Both the position numbers and the translations under genes were made by a program. A stretch of DNA of 64,000 bases from Mariniphaga sp041686935 (GTDB lineage Bacteria > Bacteroidota > Bacteroidia > Bacteroidales > Prolixibacteraceae). Positions 35,136 through 43,802 of this stretch are shown here, piece by piece (positions within the stretch are counted from its first letter, which is position 1; each line of letters starts with the position of its first letter). Under the pieces are notes generated by a model. That model had not been told where the DNA came from and made no database searches. It worked only from the letters and a program-made list of their open reading frames with translations. The stretch is taken from positions 1-64,000 of the forward strand of contig JAWLCW010000010.1 in assembly GCA_041686935.1 (NCBI GenBank), given 5' to 3'.

Positions 35136-36392
35136 CTACTGTTCATAAACCAACGTTCCCATCACCCATGTCTCCTGAATATTCACCTGAAAATCTTCAA
35201 GAGTAAACAGCACGATGTCGGCACGTTTGCCGGGCTCAAGCAGACCGCGGTCGTTGAGGTTGTACAGGCGGGCTGGATTGGTACTCGCCATTTTCACAGC
35301 ATCGGCCAAGGTGCAGCCGGTAACCTGCATAACGTAACCGACTCCTTTTGTTATGGGTGATGCCGAGCCGTAAAGCACGTTTTGAGCCGGCAACCGCAGC
35401 ATGCCGTCTTTGGTCAATTCGATTGTTTCGCCGGTGGAGGTTTTGTATTCGCCCGGTTCCAGTGCGGCATAATGGGTTACGTCGGAAGTGATGATGGTTT
35501 TTTCAACGCCTTTCACCTTGTAAAAAACCCTGATTTGTTCCGGCAACAAATGGAAACTGTCGCAGATGATGCTGATATTCAGCCGGTCGTCGGCCAGTTG
35601 CGGCCAGAATGGATTCCGGTGCCGGTTGATGGTGTTGGCTGCACCGTTTCCCAAATGCGTGGCAATTTTGGCGCCGCGGTCGATGGCGGCGGTTATCGTT
35701 TTCATATCCGCATTGTGATGACCCAGTGCCACTGTAATCCCGTTCTGACTGCATTTTGAAATAAAATCCAGCGCTCCGTCCATTTCCGGAGACAGCGTTA
35801 CCTGCAGAATGTTTTTGCCCGATGCTTCATAGAGTTTCAGAAATTCGTTCCAGTCGGGCAGTTTTACAAACTGTTTGGGGTGCGCCCCCCGGAACCCGTC
35901 TTCCGGATTGATGTAAGGCCCTTCGAGATGAAACCCGGGAATGGAACCCCTCATTTTTGGGTCGTCCACCGCTTTGGAAAGCAGTTCAAAATTCCGGGTT
36001 AAAACTTCGATGCTGTTGGTGGTGAGAGTAGGCAGATAGGTTGTTACGCCTTTTTTCCACAACTCACTGGTTGCTTTTTCAATGCCTTCGGGCGTGAGGT
36101 CACTGTCGCCAAAAGCAAAAGAAACGCCGGCAAACCCGTTCACCTGGTTGTCGAAAAAGCCTGGTGCTATGTACACCGGGTTTTCCCCAACCGGTTTGTC
36201 AATGGCTGTGACGTTTTCAATTATCCCATTATTAACGGTTACCTGTACCGGCTGCCCGGTGTGGTAATGAATTCCTTCAATTACTTGTTGTGCTTTTAAA
36301 CCTTTCATCCCTAAAACAACTAAAAAGAAAAACAAGAAGCTCTTGATAATAAATACTGTTGCTTTGCCATTCATACTTTTCACTTTAAACAT
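35136..36392 (-). CDS. Exported NagA-like amidohydrolase
   Basis: Amidohydrolase of the N-acetylglucosamine-6-phosphate deacetylase type, 418 aa (412 from ATG at 36374). A signal peptide ends about residue 34 (KSFLFFFLVVLG core, then KGLKAQ), so it is exported, whereas true NagA is cytosolic. Metal and catalytic residues are HLEGPY near 153, GHHNA, THLGNG and TSD near 300. The segment where NagA has HLFNAM...REPG, which holds the substrate phosphate, reads THLGNGAANTINRHRNPFW. The substrate is therefore probably unphosphorylated. It is 13 bases downstream of a Tat-exported Gfo/Idh gene. Confidence 0.8.
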   Translation of the reverse strand: MFKVKSMNGKATVFIIKSFLFFFLVVLGMKGLKAQQVIEGIHYHTGQPVQVTVNNGIIENVTAIDKPVGENPVYIAPGFFDNQVNGFAGVSFAFGDSDLTPEGIEKATSELWKKGVTTYLPTLTTNSIEVLTRNFELLSKAVDDPKMRGSIPGFHLEGPYINPEDGFRGAHPKQFVKLPDWNEFLKLYEASGKNILQVTLSPEMDGALDFISKCSQNGITVALGHHNADMKTITAAIDRGAKIATHLGNGAANTINRHRNPFWPQLADDRLNISIICDSFHLLPEQIRVFYKVKGVEKTIITSDVTHYAALEPGEYKTSTGETIELTKDGMLRLPAQNVLYGSASPITKGVGYVMQVTGCTLADAVKMASTNPARLYNLNDRGLLEPGKRADIVLFTLEDFQVNIQETWVMGTLVYEQ

Positions 36393-36405
36393 TAAACTCT
36401 GTACT

Positions 36406-37383
36406 TTAAACTTTTAGGTATTTCACTTCCGTCCATTTTTCGGTTTCAGCCGATTTTTCCAGTGCTTCCAAAACCGAAACACAGTTCAAAATGCTTTGGT
36501 GCGAACGCGGTTCTTTCCCTGTTCTGAACATTTCGGCCATGTCAACATAATTCCGCGCCGGATTTTTTTCTTCCACGCGTGGTTTCAGTTCCACCAGTTT
36601 TTGTGGTGTTTCCACAAAGGTTTCCCAGCCGCGGGCTTTTTCTTTGATAATGAGCGTAGCAAACAATCCTGAGGAAAATTTCAGGCTTGCATTGCCATAG
36701 CTGCCGTTGCGACTGACTTTTACGCGCTCAATGTCTTCGCCAAAAACATACATGAGGGGCTGAACAATGTGAACGCCGTAAAAGAATATTCCTCCGTACT
36801 GCGAATCAAAATCCCCCGGGCCGGTGCAAATCACCTGGCTGATTCCTTCCATGTTTTTCACCTGGTCTTTCAAATCGAAAGTAGTGTCGCTGTGGGCGAT
36901 TGAGCTGAAAGATGTAACCGGTGTACCCATTTTTTTTGCCAGTTTCAGAAATTCCTGTCCCTCGGCTGCCCGGTAACAAAATGGTTTGTCGATAAATGTG
37001 GGAATTTTAGCTTTGAGAAATGGAATGGCCGGTTCCAGATGATACTTCGGATGGCGGTGGTCCACAATCAGCGCATCGATTTTCCCCAGCATTTCGTTGG
37101 GGTCTTTCACCTGGGTTGGAATGTTTCCCTTCTCCATCGCATTTTTGGCAAATTCGTCGGTTTCTCCCCAAACGTAAAGTACTTCCATTCCCGGAAACTT
37201 TTTATCGGTGTTGAACATTTTGCCAAAACCGATGGTGTGCGAGTTTTCAGCGCCAATGATTCCAATACGGATGTTTTTCTGAGGCTGATCAGCAAATGTT
37301 GATTGAGTGACAATTCCCGGTGCCACAGCAGCCAAAGCCACTCCTTTCCCGGTTGTTTTAATGAAATTTCGTCTTGAGTTCAT
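36406..37383 (-). CDS. Tat-exported Gfo/Idh/MocA protein (1)
   Basis: Oxidoreductase-like protein, about 325 aa from ATG at 37383. The Tat signal starts NSRRNFIK, and an earlier ATG at 37413 overlaps the previous gene and is less likely. The Rossmann motif is GIIGAENSHTIGFG. The EKP lysine motif is changed to DKP (FIDKPFC). The substrate-domain signature reads GGIFFYGVHIVQPL. It differs strongly from the protein encoded just upstream, so the two may act on different steps. In Bacteroidota such exported Gfo/Idh proteins oxidise or rearrange sugars at C3 in the periplasm; that is family knowledge, not shown here. Confidence 0.82.
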   Translation of the reverse strand: MNSRRNFIKTTGKGVALAAVAPGIVTQSTFADQPQKNIRIGIIGAENSHTIGFGKMFNTDKKFPGMEVLYVWGETDEFAKNAMEKGNIPTQVKDPNEMLGKIDALIVDHRHPKYHLEPAIPFLKAKIPTFIDKPFCYRAAEGQEFLKLAKKMGTPVTSFSSIAHSDTTFDLKDQVKNMEGISQVICTGPGDFDSQYGGIFFYGVHIVQPLMYVFGEDIERVKVSRNGSYGNASLKFSSGLFATLIIKEKARGWETFVETPQKLVELKPRVEEKNPARNYVDMAEMFRTGKEPRSHQSILNCVSVLEALEKSAETEKWTEVKYLKV

Positions 37384-37394
37384 TTTGATAAAAA

Positions 37395-38747
37395 TTAGAG
37401 TTTCATTTCCCATCCTTTTTCATACTCTCGCGACCAGAGTTTTTGCGCTTTTTTGTCTTTCAGGATATGTCCGTTTTCCGGATTGATTTCCAGGGAATGG
37501 CCCACGCGTTGTGCAATGTTACCAAGTTGTACCAGTACCGTGCTTTTGTGTCCCGAATCGATGTCGGCTACAAGACTTTCTCCCGAAAGAATATTGTTGA
37601 AAAAGTTGCGGATGTGCAGTGAATCGAGGTGACTCGACGGATTGGCAGCATCGCGCGGGTCAATTTCCTTTGAATCTTTCACCTCTTTTATAATTTTATT
37701 TTTCAGGTCGAAAACGGTGTATTCATTTCCTGCAGGAATGAAAAGGCTTCCTTTTTCGCCGTAAAAAATAACGCCAACCGAACTTCCTTCAATATGTTTT
37801 CCGTTGCAGCTCCGGCCTTCCCAACTCATGGAAACGCCTTCTTTGAAATCGAGGTTAATCACCTGCGTGTCGGGCGTTTCCCAATCGTCGGAATAGTGGT
37901 AACGGCCACCGTTTGAGCTCACCTTTACCGGGTAATCCACGCCGAAACCCCAGCGCAGCAGGTCAATCATGTGGGTGCCGTTGTTCAGCGCTTCGCCCGT
38001 ACCCCAGTGCCAGAACCAATGCCAGTTGTAGTGTACAATATTGTCTTTGTAATCCATTCGCGGTGCCGGGCCTTGCCAGAGTTCCCAGTTGAGCCAATCG
38101 GGAACGGCCACTTTTTTGCCTACGCCAATTGGCCCGCGGTTGTTGGTGTACCACCCTTTTCCGAAATATGGCCTTCCGATGATTCCGTTTTTCAGTTCCT
38201 TAATTCCTTCCACCACATTGGGATAGGAGCGGCGCTGGTTGCCCATTTGGATTGATTTTTTGTACCGTTCGGCAGCTTCCACCAGAATTTCGCCCTCGCG
38301 CGGACTGTGGCTGCACGGTTTTTCCAGATACACATGTTTGCCAGCCTGCATGGCCAGCAGCGCAGCCGGTGCATGCCAGTGGTCGGGTGCGGCTACTACC
38401 AGCAGATCCACATCCTTGCTTTCCAGCGACTTTCGGAAATCTTCAAATCCCTGCGGTTTTTTGTTTTGCACTTTTTGCACGTTGGCCGAGCATTTTTCAA
38501 TAGCCCGCGAATCCACGTCGCAAACATGAATAACCTCGCAGTTTTCCTGGAAGGCGAAGTTTTGTGCCAGTGCATTTCCTCGTGAAAAGACACCCATCAC
38601 CGATGCCCGAAGCATGTCGTTGGCGCCCATAATGCGCCGGTAGCTTTCAGCACTGAAACCGGGAAGAATCCCGCCAACCATCAGTCCGGCTGAAACACCG
38701 GCCGATTTTTTAATAAAATCCCTTCTCGAATTGAAATCTTTATCCAT
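37395..38747 (-). CDS. Tat-exported Gfo/Idh/MocA protein (2)
   Basis: Tat-exported Gfo/Idh/MocA-family oxidoreductase, 450 aa. The signal has NSRRDFIKK (about 6-14). The cofactor domain shows SVMGVFSRGNAL, and EKPCSHSP carries the conserved Lys near 146. GTGEALNNGTHMIDLLRWG is the substrate-domain signature. It is 11 bases downstream of the LacI gene and 11 upstream of the next Gfo/Idh gene, so a LacI-Gfo/Idh-Gfo/Idh-NagA operon is likely. The reaction is not known. Confidence 0.87.
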   Translation of the reverse strand: MDKDFNSRRDFIKKSAGVSAGLMVGGILPGFSAESYRRIMGANDMLRASVMGVFSRGNALAQNFAFQENCEVIHVCDVDSRAIEKCSANVQKVQNKKPQGFEDFRKSLESKDVDLLVVAAPDHWHAPAALLAMQAGKHVYLEKPCSHSPREGEILVEAAERYKKSIQMGNQRRSYPNVVEGIKELKNGIIGRPYFGKGWYTNNRGPIGVGKKVAVPDWLNWELWQGPAPRMDYKDNIVHYNWHWFWHWGTGEALNNGTHMIDLLRWGFGVDYPVKVSSNGGRYHYSDDWETPDTQVINLDFKEGVSMSWEGRSCNGKHIEGSSVGVIFYGEKGSLFIPAGNEYTVFDLKNKIIKEVKDSKEIDPRDAANPSSHLDSLHIRNFFNNILSGESLVADIDSGHKSTVLVQLGNIAQRVGHSLEINPENGHILKDKKAQKLWSREYEKGWEMKL

Positions 38748-38758
38748 AATATTCTCTT

Positions 38759-39859
38759 TTATTGATTGTTATTAATTCCGTTTTGAACGTGCCGGTTAAA
38801 ACTGATGTAAAAATCCAGGTTTTCCTGAATTATAACGTCCAGCGGAACATGCTGAATTATATCCGGTTCTTTTTTAAATACAAAAAAATCGAACAACGTT
38901 TGAATTGCTCTTTTCCCTTGTTGAACAGGGCTTTGGGAGATAATAAAGTCGATTCCCCCGTTTTTAAGGTGTTCCATATTTTCAGGAACCAAATCATAGC
39001 CCACCAGCCGGATGTCCAGATCATGAAGGCGGTGAAATTCTGCTACCAGAAAAGCTTTGGAATTGGTTACAAAAGCCCCTTTAGTGGCCGGGTGTTTTAT
39101 ATAGAACCGCGTGAGTTCCCTGAAAACATTCTCCCTTTGGGTGGAGTTGATGGTAAGTGTGTGGATTGTTTTTGATTTCTCCATTCCATTTTCATGAAAA
39201 TAATTATTAAAACCCTCCTCCATTCGATGAAGCGCCGATGCGTTTTCAAAACCTTTGACCATGTTCACGATAAGCATTTCAGCGTTATCTGGAAGGAGAG
39301 AATTTAACAGCCGTCCGGCAATGAAAGCGCTTTGTTTCACATCCGGGCCAATGTAGGAAAGACTTTGTCCGCCGGGAAAATCAGCATCAATAAAAATGTA
39401 AGGAATAGTTTTTTGTCTCAGTTTTTCAGCGAACACCTTGCTTTCCTTCAGGAAAAGCGGGGCGAGTACCACCCCGTTTGGTTCAATCGCGGCTATTTTA
39501 TTTGCCTGCTGTGTAAAGCTTTTTTCGTCGAAAAGGTCGTAGAAAAAATATTCGGTAATAATTCCGTAATCCTTAAACTGAGTCGCAGCCATTTCCAGTC
39601 CCTGTAACGGCATAGACCAGTAATGCCCCGGGTATGGAGCAGCGGGAACAAGTACACAAATGGTGAATTGATTTCCAAGAGCGAGGGTCCGCGCCAGCAT
39701 ATTCGGATTAAATTTGAGTTTTTCGATGGCTTCTTCCACCTTTTTTCGTTTTTCAGGTGAAACTTTGCCCCGGTTGTGGATTACCCGGTCGATGGTGCCC
39801 ACCGAAACGTTGGCATATCGGGCTACATCCTGAATGGTTACTTTTTTGGTTCGCTCCAT
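38759..39859 (-). CDS. LacI-family transcriptional regulator
   Basis: LacI/GalR regulator, 366 aa. The N-terminal helix-turn-helix is VTIQDVARYANVSVGTIDRV (about 7-26), with a hinge helix motif LARTLA near 58, then a periplasmic-binding-like sensor domain. It is first in an operon with two Gfo/Idh proteins and the NagA-like gene. The start at 39859 is supported by a promoter with TTTG and TACATTTG boxes 24-54 bases upstream. Two related palindromic sites lie in the divergent region, consistent with autoregulation. The effector is unknown. Confidence 0.92.
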   Translation of the reverse strand: MERTKKVTIQDVARYANVSVGTIDRVIHNRGKVSPEKRKKVEEAIEKLKFNPNMLARTLALGNQFTICVLVPAAPYPGHYWSMPLQGLEMAATQFKDYGIITEYFFYDLFDEKSFTQQANKIAAIEPNGVVLAPLFLKESKVFAEKLRQKTIPYIFIDADFPGGQSLSYIGPDVKQSAFIAGRLLNSLLPDNAEMLIVNMVKGFENASALHRMEEGFNNYFHENGMEKSKTIHTLTINSTQRENVFRELTRFYIKHPATKGAFVTNSKAFLVAEFHRLHDLDIRLVGYDLVPENMEHLKNGGIDFIISQSPVQQGKRAIQTLFDFFVFKKEPDIIQHVPLDVIIQENLDFYISFNRHVQNGINNNQ

Positions 39860-39882
39860 CGGGTTTTAAAGTAAAATTTTAT

Positions 39883-39913
39883 CAAATGTAAAAAAATGAT
39901 AATCAACTACAAA
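39883..39913 (-). promoter_or_regulatory. Promoter of the lacI-led operon
   Basis: The -33 box TTTG (39910-39913) and -7 box TACATTTG (39883-39890) are separated by exactly 19 bases, a full match to the Bacteroidota primary-sigma consensus. The predicted start is near 39876, about 17 bases before the ATG. Confidence 0.7.
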
Positions 39914-39921
39914 CAAAATGT

Positions 39922-39937
39922 GTGTGCGTGCACACTT
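39922..39937. promoter_or_regulatory. LacI-type operator candidate 1
   Basis: GTGTGCGTGCACACTT contains the 14-base palindrome GTGTGC-GT-GCACAC. It agrees with the site at 40039-40054 at 13 of 16 positions and has the central CG typical of LacI-family operators. It lies 9 bases upstream of the -33 box. Confidence 0.5.
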
Positions 39938-40038
39938 TCCGTTGGTACCGGTGACTGAACAATTAAATTATATGACTGATATATAGATTTTTATTATTTG
40001 GTATGTTTTTCAAAAAAATGTTGCAAAACAGAAAATAT

Positions 40039-40054
40039 GTGTTCGGACACACTT
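40039..40054. promoter_or_regulatory. LacI-type operator candidate 2
   Basis: GTGTTCGGACACACTT, related to site 1, lies 117 bases away (about 11 helical turns) and 69 bases before the antiporter start. The two could bridge through a DNA loop or could control the divergent gene. Confidence 0.45.
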
Positions 40055-40122
40055 TTTGGCAGTTCACAGGATTATTTGTTTTTTTACACGTTGAGAAATC
40101 AATTTTCACCAAAAATATTCTC

Positions 40123-41079
40123 ATGCTTGTAAACAGTTTATTGCTGGTCTTAGGTCTTGCGGTTTTAATTAAAGGGGCCGACTGGATGGTGAACGGTGCT
40201 TCGGCACTGGCTAAAAAATACCATGTTTCCGATTTGGTGATTGGACTAACTATTGTGGCCTTTGGAACTTCGGCACCTGAACTTGTAGTGAATGTGATTG
40301 CCTCATCGCAAAATTTCAACGACATTGTTTTGGGAAACGTATTGGGGAGTAACATTGCCAACCTCTTTTTAATTCTGGGCATCACCGGAATCATTTATCC
40401 GCTGGTGGTACAATCGAGCACTACCTGGAAAGAAATTCCCATTTCGCTGCTGGCTGTGGTGCTTTTATTCTTGTTGGCCAATAACTTTTTCCTTTATAAA
40501 AATCCCGTGATCTCAAGGCTCGACGGCCTGTTTTTACTGCTGATGTTCTGTTTGTTTTTGTTTTATGTTTACCGCCTTTCAAAAACCGACACGGCTCCCA
40601 AAGAGGTTGTGGTTAGCGAAATGTCGTTATTCAAAATGATTGCATTTATTGTTATTGGTCTTGCCGGACTGGTACTTGGCGGGCGCCTGGTGGTGAACAA
40701 TGCGGTTGAAATAGCTACCATTCTGGGCCTGAGTGAAAAAATAATCGGGTTTACCATTGTGGCTATTGGTACTTCGCTGCCCGAGCTGGCAACTTCGGTG
40801 GTGGCAGCTCTGAAAAAGAATACCAACATTGCTGTGGGAAATATCATCGGCTCCAACATCTTTAATATTTTTCTTGTTATCGCGACAAGTGCAGTGGTGT
40901 CTCCTGTTGTTTTCAATCCGGTTTTTAATACCGATATGTACCTGCTGGCTGGTGGTACGCTGTTTCTTTTCATTGCCATGTTTACCGGCGGAAAAAAGAA
41001 GCTCGACCGCTGGGAAGCCATTATTTTATTGTTGGTTTACCTCGGTTACACTGCTATGCTTGTGGCAAAGGAAATCTGA
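40123..41079 (+). CDS. Calcium/sodium antiporter (YrbG-like)
   Basis: CaCA-superfamily cation antiporter of the YrbG type, 318 aa from ATG at 40123. A reading from 40003 would add a 40-residue basic stretch lacking membrane character and would cover operator site 2. Ten membrane segments form two inverted halves, each with the alpha-repeat signature: GTSAPELVVN near 49 and GTSLPELATS near 218. It exchanges Ca2+ for Na+ across the inner membrane. There is no functional link to the neighbouring LacI locus other than the shared divergent region. Confidence 0.92.
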   Translation: MLVNSLLLVLGLAVLIKGADWMVNGASALAKKYHVSDLVIGLTIVAFGTSAPELVVNVIASSQNFNDIVLGNVLGSNIANLFLILGITGIIYPLVVQSSTTWKEIPISLLAVVLLFLLANNFFLYKNPVISRLDGLFLLLMFCLFLFYVYRLSKTDTAPKEVVVSEMSLFKMIAFIVIGLAGLVLGGRLVVNNAVEIATILGLSEKIIGFTIVAIGTSLPELATSVVAALKKNTNIAVGNIIGSNIFNIFLVIATSAVVSPVVFNPVFNTDMYLLAGGTLFLFIAMFTGGKKKLDRWEAIILLLVYLGYTAMLVAKEI

Positions 41080-41160
41080 GTTTGAACTTCTTTTTCTACT
41101 GAACTTTAATATAAAAATTTTGTTTTATTTTGTGTATTATAAATTAGACAAAGAATTAAA

Positions 41161-42078
41161 ATGAAAGACAACTGGACAACAAGCAATATTCCTGATATAA
41201 AAGGGAAAGTTATTATAGTTACAGGCGGAAACAGCGGACTTGGATATTGGTCGGTGAAAGCGTTTGCCGAAAAAGGTGCAGAAGTGATTTTGGCAAGCCG
41301 CTCCATAGAAAACGGAGAGAAAGCCAAAACAGAAATTCTGAACGAAATTCCTGAAGGAAAAATTGAAGTGGCTGAACTCGACTTGGCCGATTTGGAGTCG
41401 GTGCGCCGGTTTGCCAAAAACTTTCAGCAGAAACATTCGCGACTGGATATTTTGCTGAACAACGCCGGAATTATGACCACACCATATTTTAAAACCAAAG
41501 ATGGTTTTGAAGGTCAAATCGGAACCAATCATCTGGGGCATTTTGCCCTCACCGGACTGTTGCTGCCTGTGCTGAGAAAAACACCTAAATCGAGGGTAGT
41601 TAATGTAAGCAGCATGGCACACAAGCAGGGAAAGATGGATTTTGACAATTTATTGTTTGAGAACGGCAAAGGCTATTCGCCTATGAAATCGTACGGTCGT
41701 TCAAAGCTGGCCAATCTGCTGTTTACTTATGAATTACAGCGCTTTTTTGAGGGAAATAAAATTGAAAGCATTTCAGTGGCTGCGCATCCCGGTGTTTCAC
41801 AAACCGAACTGTTTCGTTACCTCGATGAAAAGTGGTACTTCCGGATGGTTCGGCCACTGTTTAAAGCCATTTCCCAGGAAGGCAAAATGGGCGCATTGCC
41901 ACAAATCAGGGCAGCAGTTGACTCTGATGTTAAGGGCGGCGAATATTACGGGCCTTCTGGTTTTAACGAATTGAAAGGTTATCCGGTAAAAGTGCAGTCC
42001 AACGGCCGCTCGCACAACGAAGAAGATGCAAGGAAATTGTGGGATGTTTCGGAGGAGCTGACAGGGGTGAGTATTTAG
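41161..42078 (+). CDS. Short-chain dehydrogenase/reductase
   Basis: Classical-length SDR related to the retinol-dehydrogenase/WWOX group, 305 aa. The cofactor motif is TGGNSGLG near residue 21, with NNAG near 98 and the active-site YGRSK near 179; the Ser is in VNVSSMAHKQG. The substrate is unknown. It is convergent with an M20 amidohydrolase gene, overlapping by 4 bases. Confidence 0.88.
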   Translation: MKDNWTTSNIPDIKGKVIIVTGGNSGLGYWSVKAFAEKGAEVILASRSIENGEKAKTEILNEIPEGKIEVAELDLADLESVRRFAKNFQQKHSRLDILLNNAGIMTTPYFKTKDGFEGQIGTNHLGHFALTGLLLPVLRKTPKSRVVNVSSMAHKQGKMDFDNLLFENGKGYSPMKSYGRSKLANLLFTYELQRFFEGNKIESISVAAHPGVSQTELFRYLDEKWYFRMVRPLFKAISQEGKMGALPQIRAAVDSDVKGGEYYGPSGFNELKGYPVKVQSNGRSHNEEDARKLWDVSEELTGVSI

Positions 42079-43391
42079 TTCATCAACCTCACCACATTCC
42101 CCGCCATCACTTTTATTCCCGTTTCAATGGTTTTTTCGTAGTCGGGATTCAGGAAGGGCGAATGCAGCGGAAAAGGTACCTTCCCTTCGGCTTTTAATTG
42201 TTGCATCAATTCAGGACTGGTGCTACCCAGCCAGATGAGGCAGATGGGAATATTTTCAGGGGTGCGTCCGTAAACGCCAAAATCTTCACCCACCATGGCC
42301 GGAGAGGTTTTTACAATGTTTGCTGTTCCGATTATTTCCGAAGCAAAACCATGCAGTTTTTCGCTTAGTCCCGGGTTATTCAAAACCGGTGGCGTGTATT
42401 CATCCAGAACCACAACTTCCGGCAGCAGGTCGTCGGGCATGCCGGCCGTTTGTGCGGCTGCATTGCAAATTCGGCGGATGGCGGAAATCACCTGTTCAAT
42501 CACTTCATCGGAATAATAGCGTAGCGTAAGTTCCATTTTAACTTCGTCGGGGATGATGTTGGGACGGGTGCCGCCGTTAATGGAACCGACGGTTACAACT
42601 GCCGGTTCCAGTGGGCTGATTTCGCGGCTGACAATGGTTTGAAGATCGAGCACAATGCGCGAGGCAATCACAATGGGGTCAATGCACTTTTCGGGATAAG
42701 CGCCGTGCCCGCCCTTGCCGAAAACGGTAATCTCCACTGTTTCTACCCCGGCAAAAATAGGCCCGCCCACCAGGCCAATCTGCCCCGATTCCAGTTCAGG
42801 ATTTATGTGGTAAGCCAGTGCATAATCGGGTTTCGGGAAGCGGGTAAACAGTCCTGATTCAATAGCTAAGCTTGCGCCGCCACTAACTTCCTCGGCCTGC
42901 TGGGCAATAACCACAAGGGTTCCCTTCCAGTGTTCCTTCAGTGCAATCAATGTATGAATTGTCCCTGCCCAAACCGACATGTGGATGTCGTGGCCACAGG
43001 CGTGCATTACCGGAACTTCTTCGCCATTTTGGTTTTTGGCTGTTTTGGTACTGGCAAAATCCAGCCCGGTTTTTTCCTGCACCGGCAGGGCATCCATATC
43101 GGTACGTAGCATCACCACCGGGCCATCGCCGTTTTTTAAAACACCCACCACATTATTGCCGCCCACTTTTTCGGTGACTTCAAAACCGGCTTTTTTTAAT
43201 TCGGCAGCCATCCGTTTGGCCGATTCAAACTCCTGAAACGACAACTCCGGGTTTTGGTGAAGGTGTTTGCACAACTCCAGGGCATAACCGGTTTGATTCC
43301 GGGCTTCTTCTTGAATTTCTTCCAATATCTGGGCAAAAGTGTTGTTTTGAATAACCATGACAATCAGGATAAAAAATATTTTTGAATTCAT
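42075..43391 (-). CDS. Exported M20 amidohydrolase (AbgB/HipO-like)
   Basis: M20D-type metallo-amidohydrolase, 438 aa. A signal peptide (about 1-20) is followed by the catalytic domain with metal ligands in HACGHDIHMS near 128 and a Glu pair in QQAEEVSGG near 164, then a dimerisation domain (about 205-320) and a late His in EDFGVYGR. Such enzymes hydrolyse N-acyl amino acids, p-aminobenzoyl-glutamate or indole-acetyl-amino acids. It faces outward from the SDR gene and is followed downstream by the repeat-bearing gap. Substrate unassigned. Confidence 0.87.
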   Translation of the reverse strand: MNSKIFFILIVMVIQNNTFAQILEEIQEEARNQTGYALELCKHLHQNPELSFQEFESAKRMAAELKKAGFEVTEKVGGNNVVGVLKNGDGPVVMLRTDMDALPVQEKTGLDFASTKTAKNQNGEEVPVMHACGHDIHMSVWAGTIHTLIALKEHWKGTLVVIAQQAEEVSGGASLAIESGLFTRFPKPDYALAYHINPELESGQIGLVGGPIFAGVETVEITVFGKGGHGAYPEKCIDPIVIASRIVLDLQTIVSREISPLEPAVVTVGSINGGTRPNIIPDEVKMELTLRYYSDEVIEQVISAIRRICNAAAQTAGMPDDLLPEVVVLDEYTPPVLNNPGLSEKLHGFASEIIGTANIVKTSPAMVGEDFGVYGRTPENIPICLIWLGSTSPELMQQLKAEGKVPFPLHSPFLNPDYEKTIETGIKVMAGNVVRLMN

Positions 43392-43539
43392 TTTTACAAC
43401 TCATTTTCAATATTTCGAAAATACGGAAAGTTTTGGAATTTGGGTGTCTGCCATAAATGGAAGTTGCTTCAATCTGGAATTTAAACCATACTTTTAAAAA
43501 TTACTTTTTTATGCACTCATTGAAAAACGGATTTTTTAA

Positions 43540-43663
43540 ACCGTGGCTTCAGCCCGGTAAGCAGAGGAAAATACAAACAGTTGGGCTTCAGCCATTAAAA
43601 GAATTAAAGGCTAAAGCCGAAAAAGACGCTGAGAAAAACAAACCACCGGGCTGAAGCGCCGGT
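43540..43663. repeat. 124-bp REP-like inverted-repeat element
   Basis: The ends are 19-base inverted repeats with 17 matching positions (ACCGTGGCTTCAGCCCGGT at 43540-43558 and its partner at 43645-43663). Inside are a second pair built on GGCTTCAGCC and GGCTAAAGCC (43584-43618). It lies in the 411-base gene-free stretch 43392-43802. A 47-codon frame (from about 43511) runs through it, encoding a Lys-rich peptide, but that frame looks like a by-product of the repeat. No other feature is visible there except the element at 43721. Confidence 0.5.
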
Positions 43664-43720
43664 GAAAAAGAGGATATGATTTGCATTGCGACTTAAAACG
43701 AGGAATTTGCAGTACACACA

Positions 43721-43777
43721 AAAAAACCTTCAAGGTTTCTCCCGAAGGGATCGCTTCGCGAAAAACCTTGAAGGTTT
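43721..43777. repeat. Inverted repeat AAACCTTCAAGGTTT, hairpin
   Basis: Arms AAAAAACCTTCAAGGTTT (43721-43738) and AAAAACCTTGAAGGTTT (43761-43777) form a long hairpin, and each arm is itself palindromic. It lies 26 bases downstream of the DUF1080 gene, so it may serve as its terminator as well as being a dispersed repeat. Confidence 0.45.
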
Positions 43778-43802
43778 AAATATGTAAAAAATAGTAATCT
43801 AA

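Noticed and set aside
43511..43654. 47-codon Lys-rich ORF in the 43.5-kb gap
   Set aside because: It lies within the inverted-repeat element 43540-43663 and follows its symmetry, so it is probably a by-product of the repeat rather than a gene.
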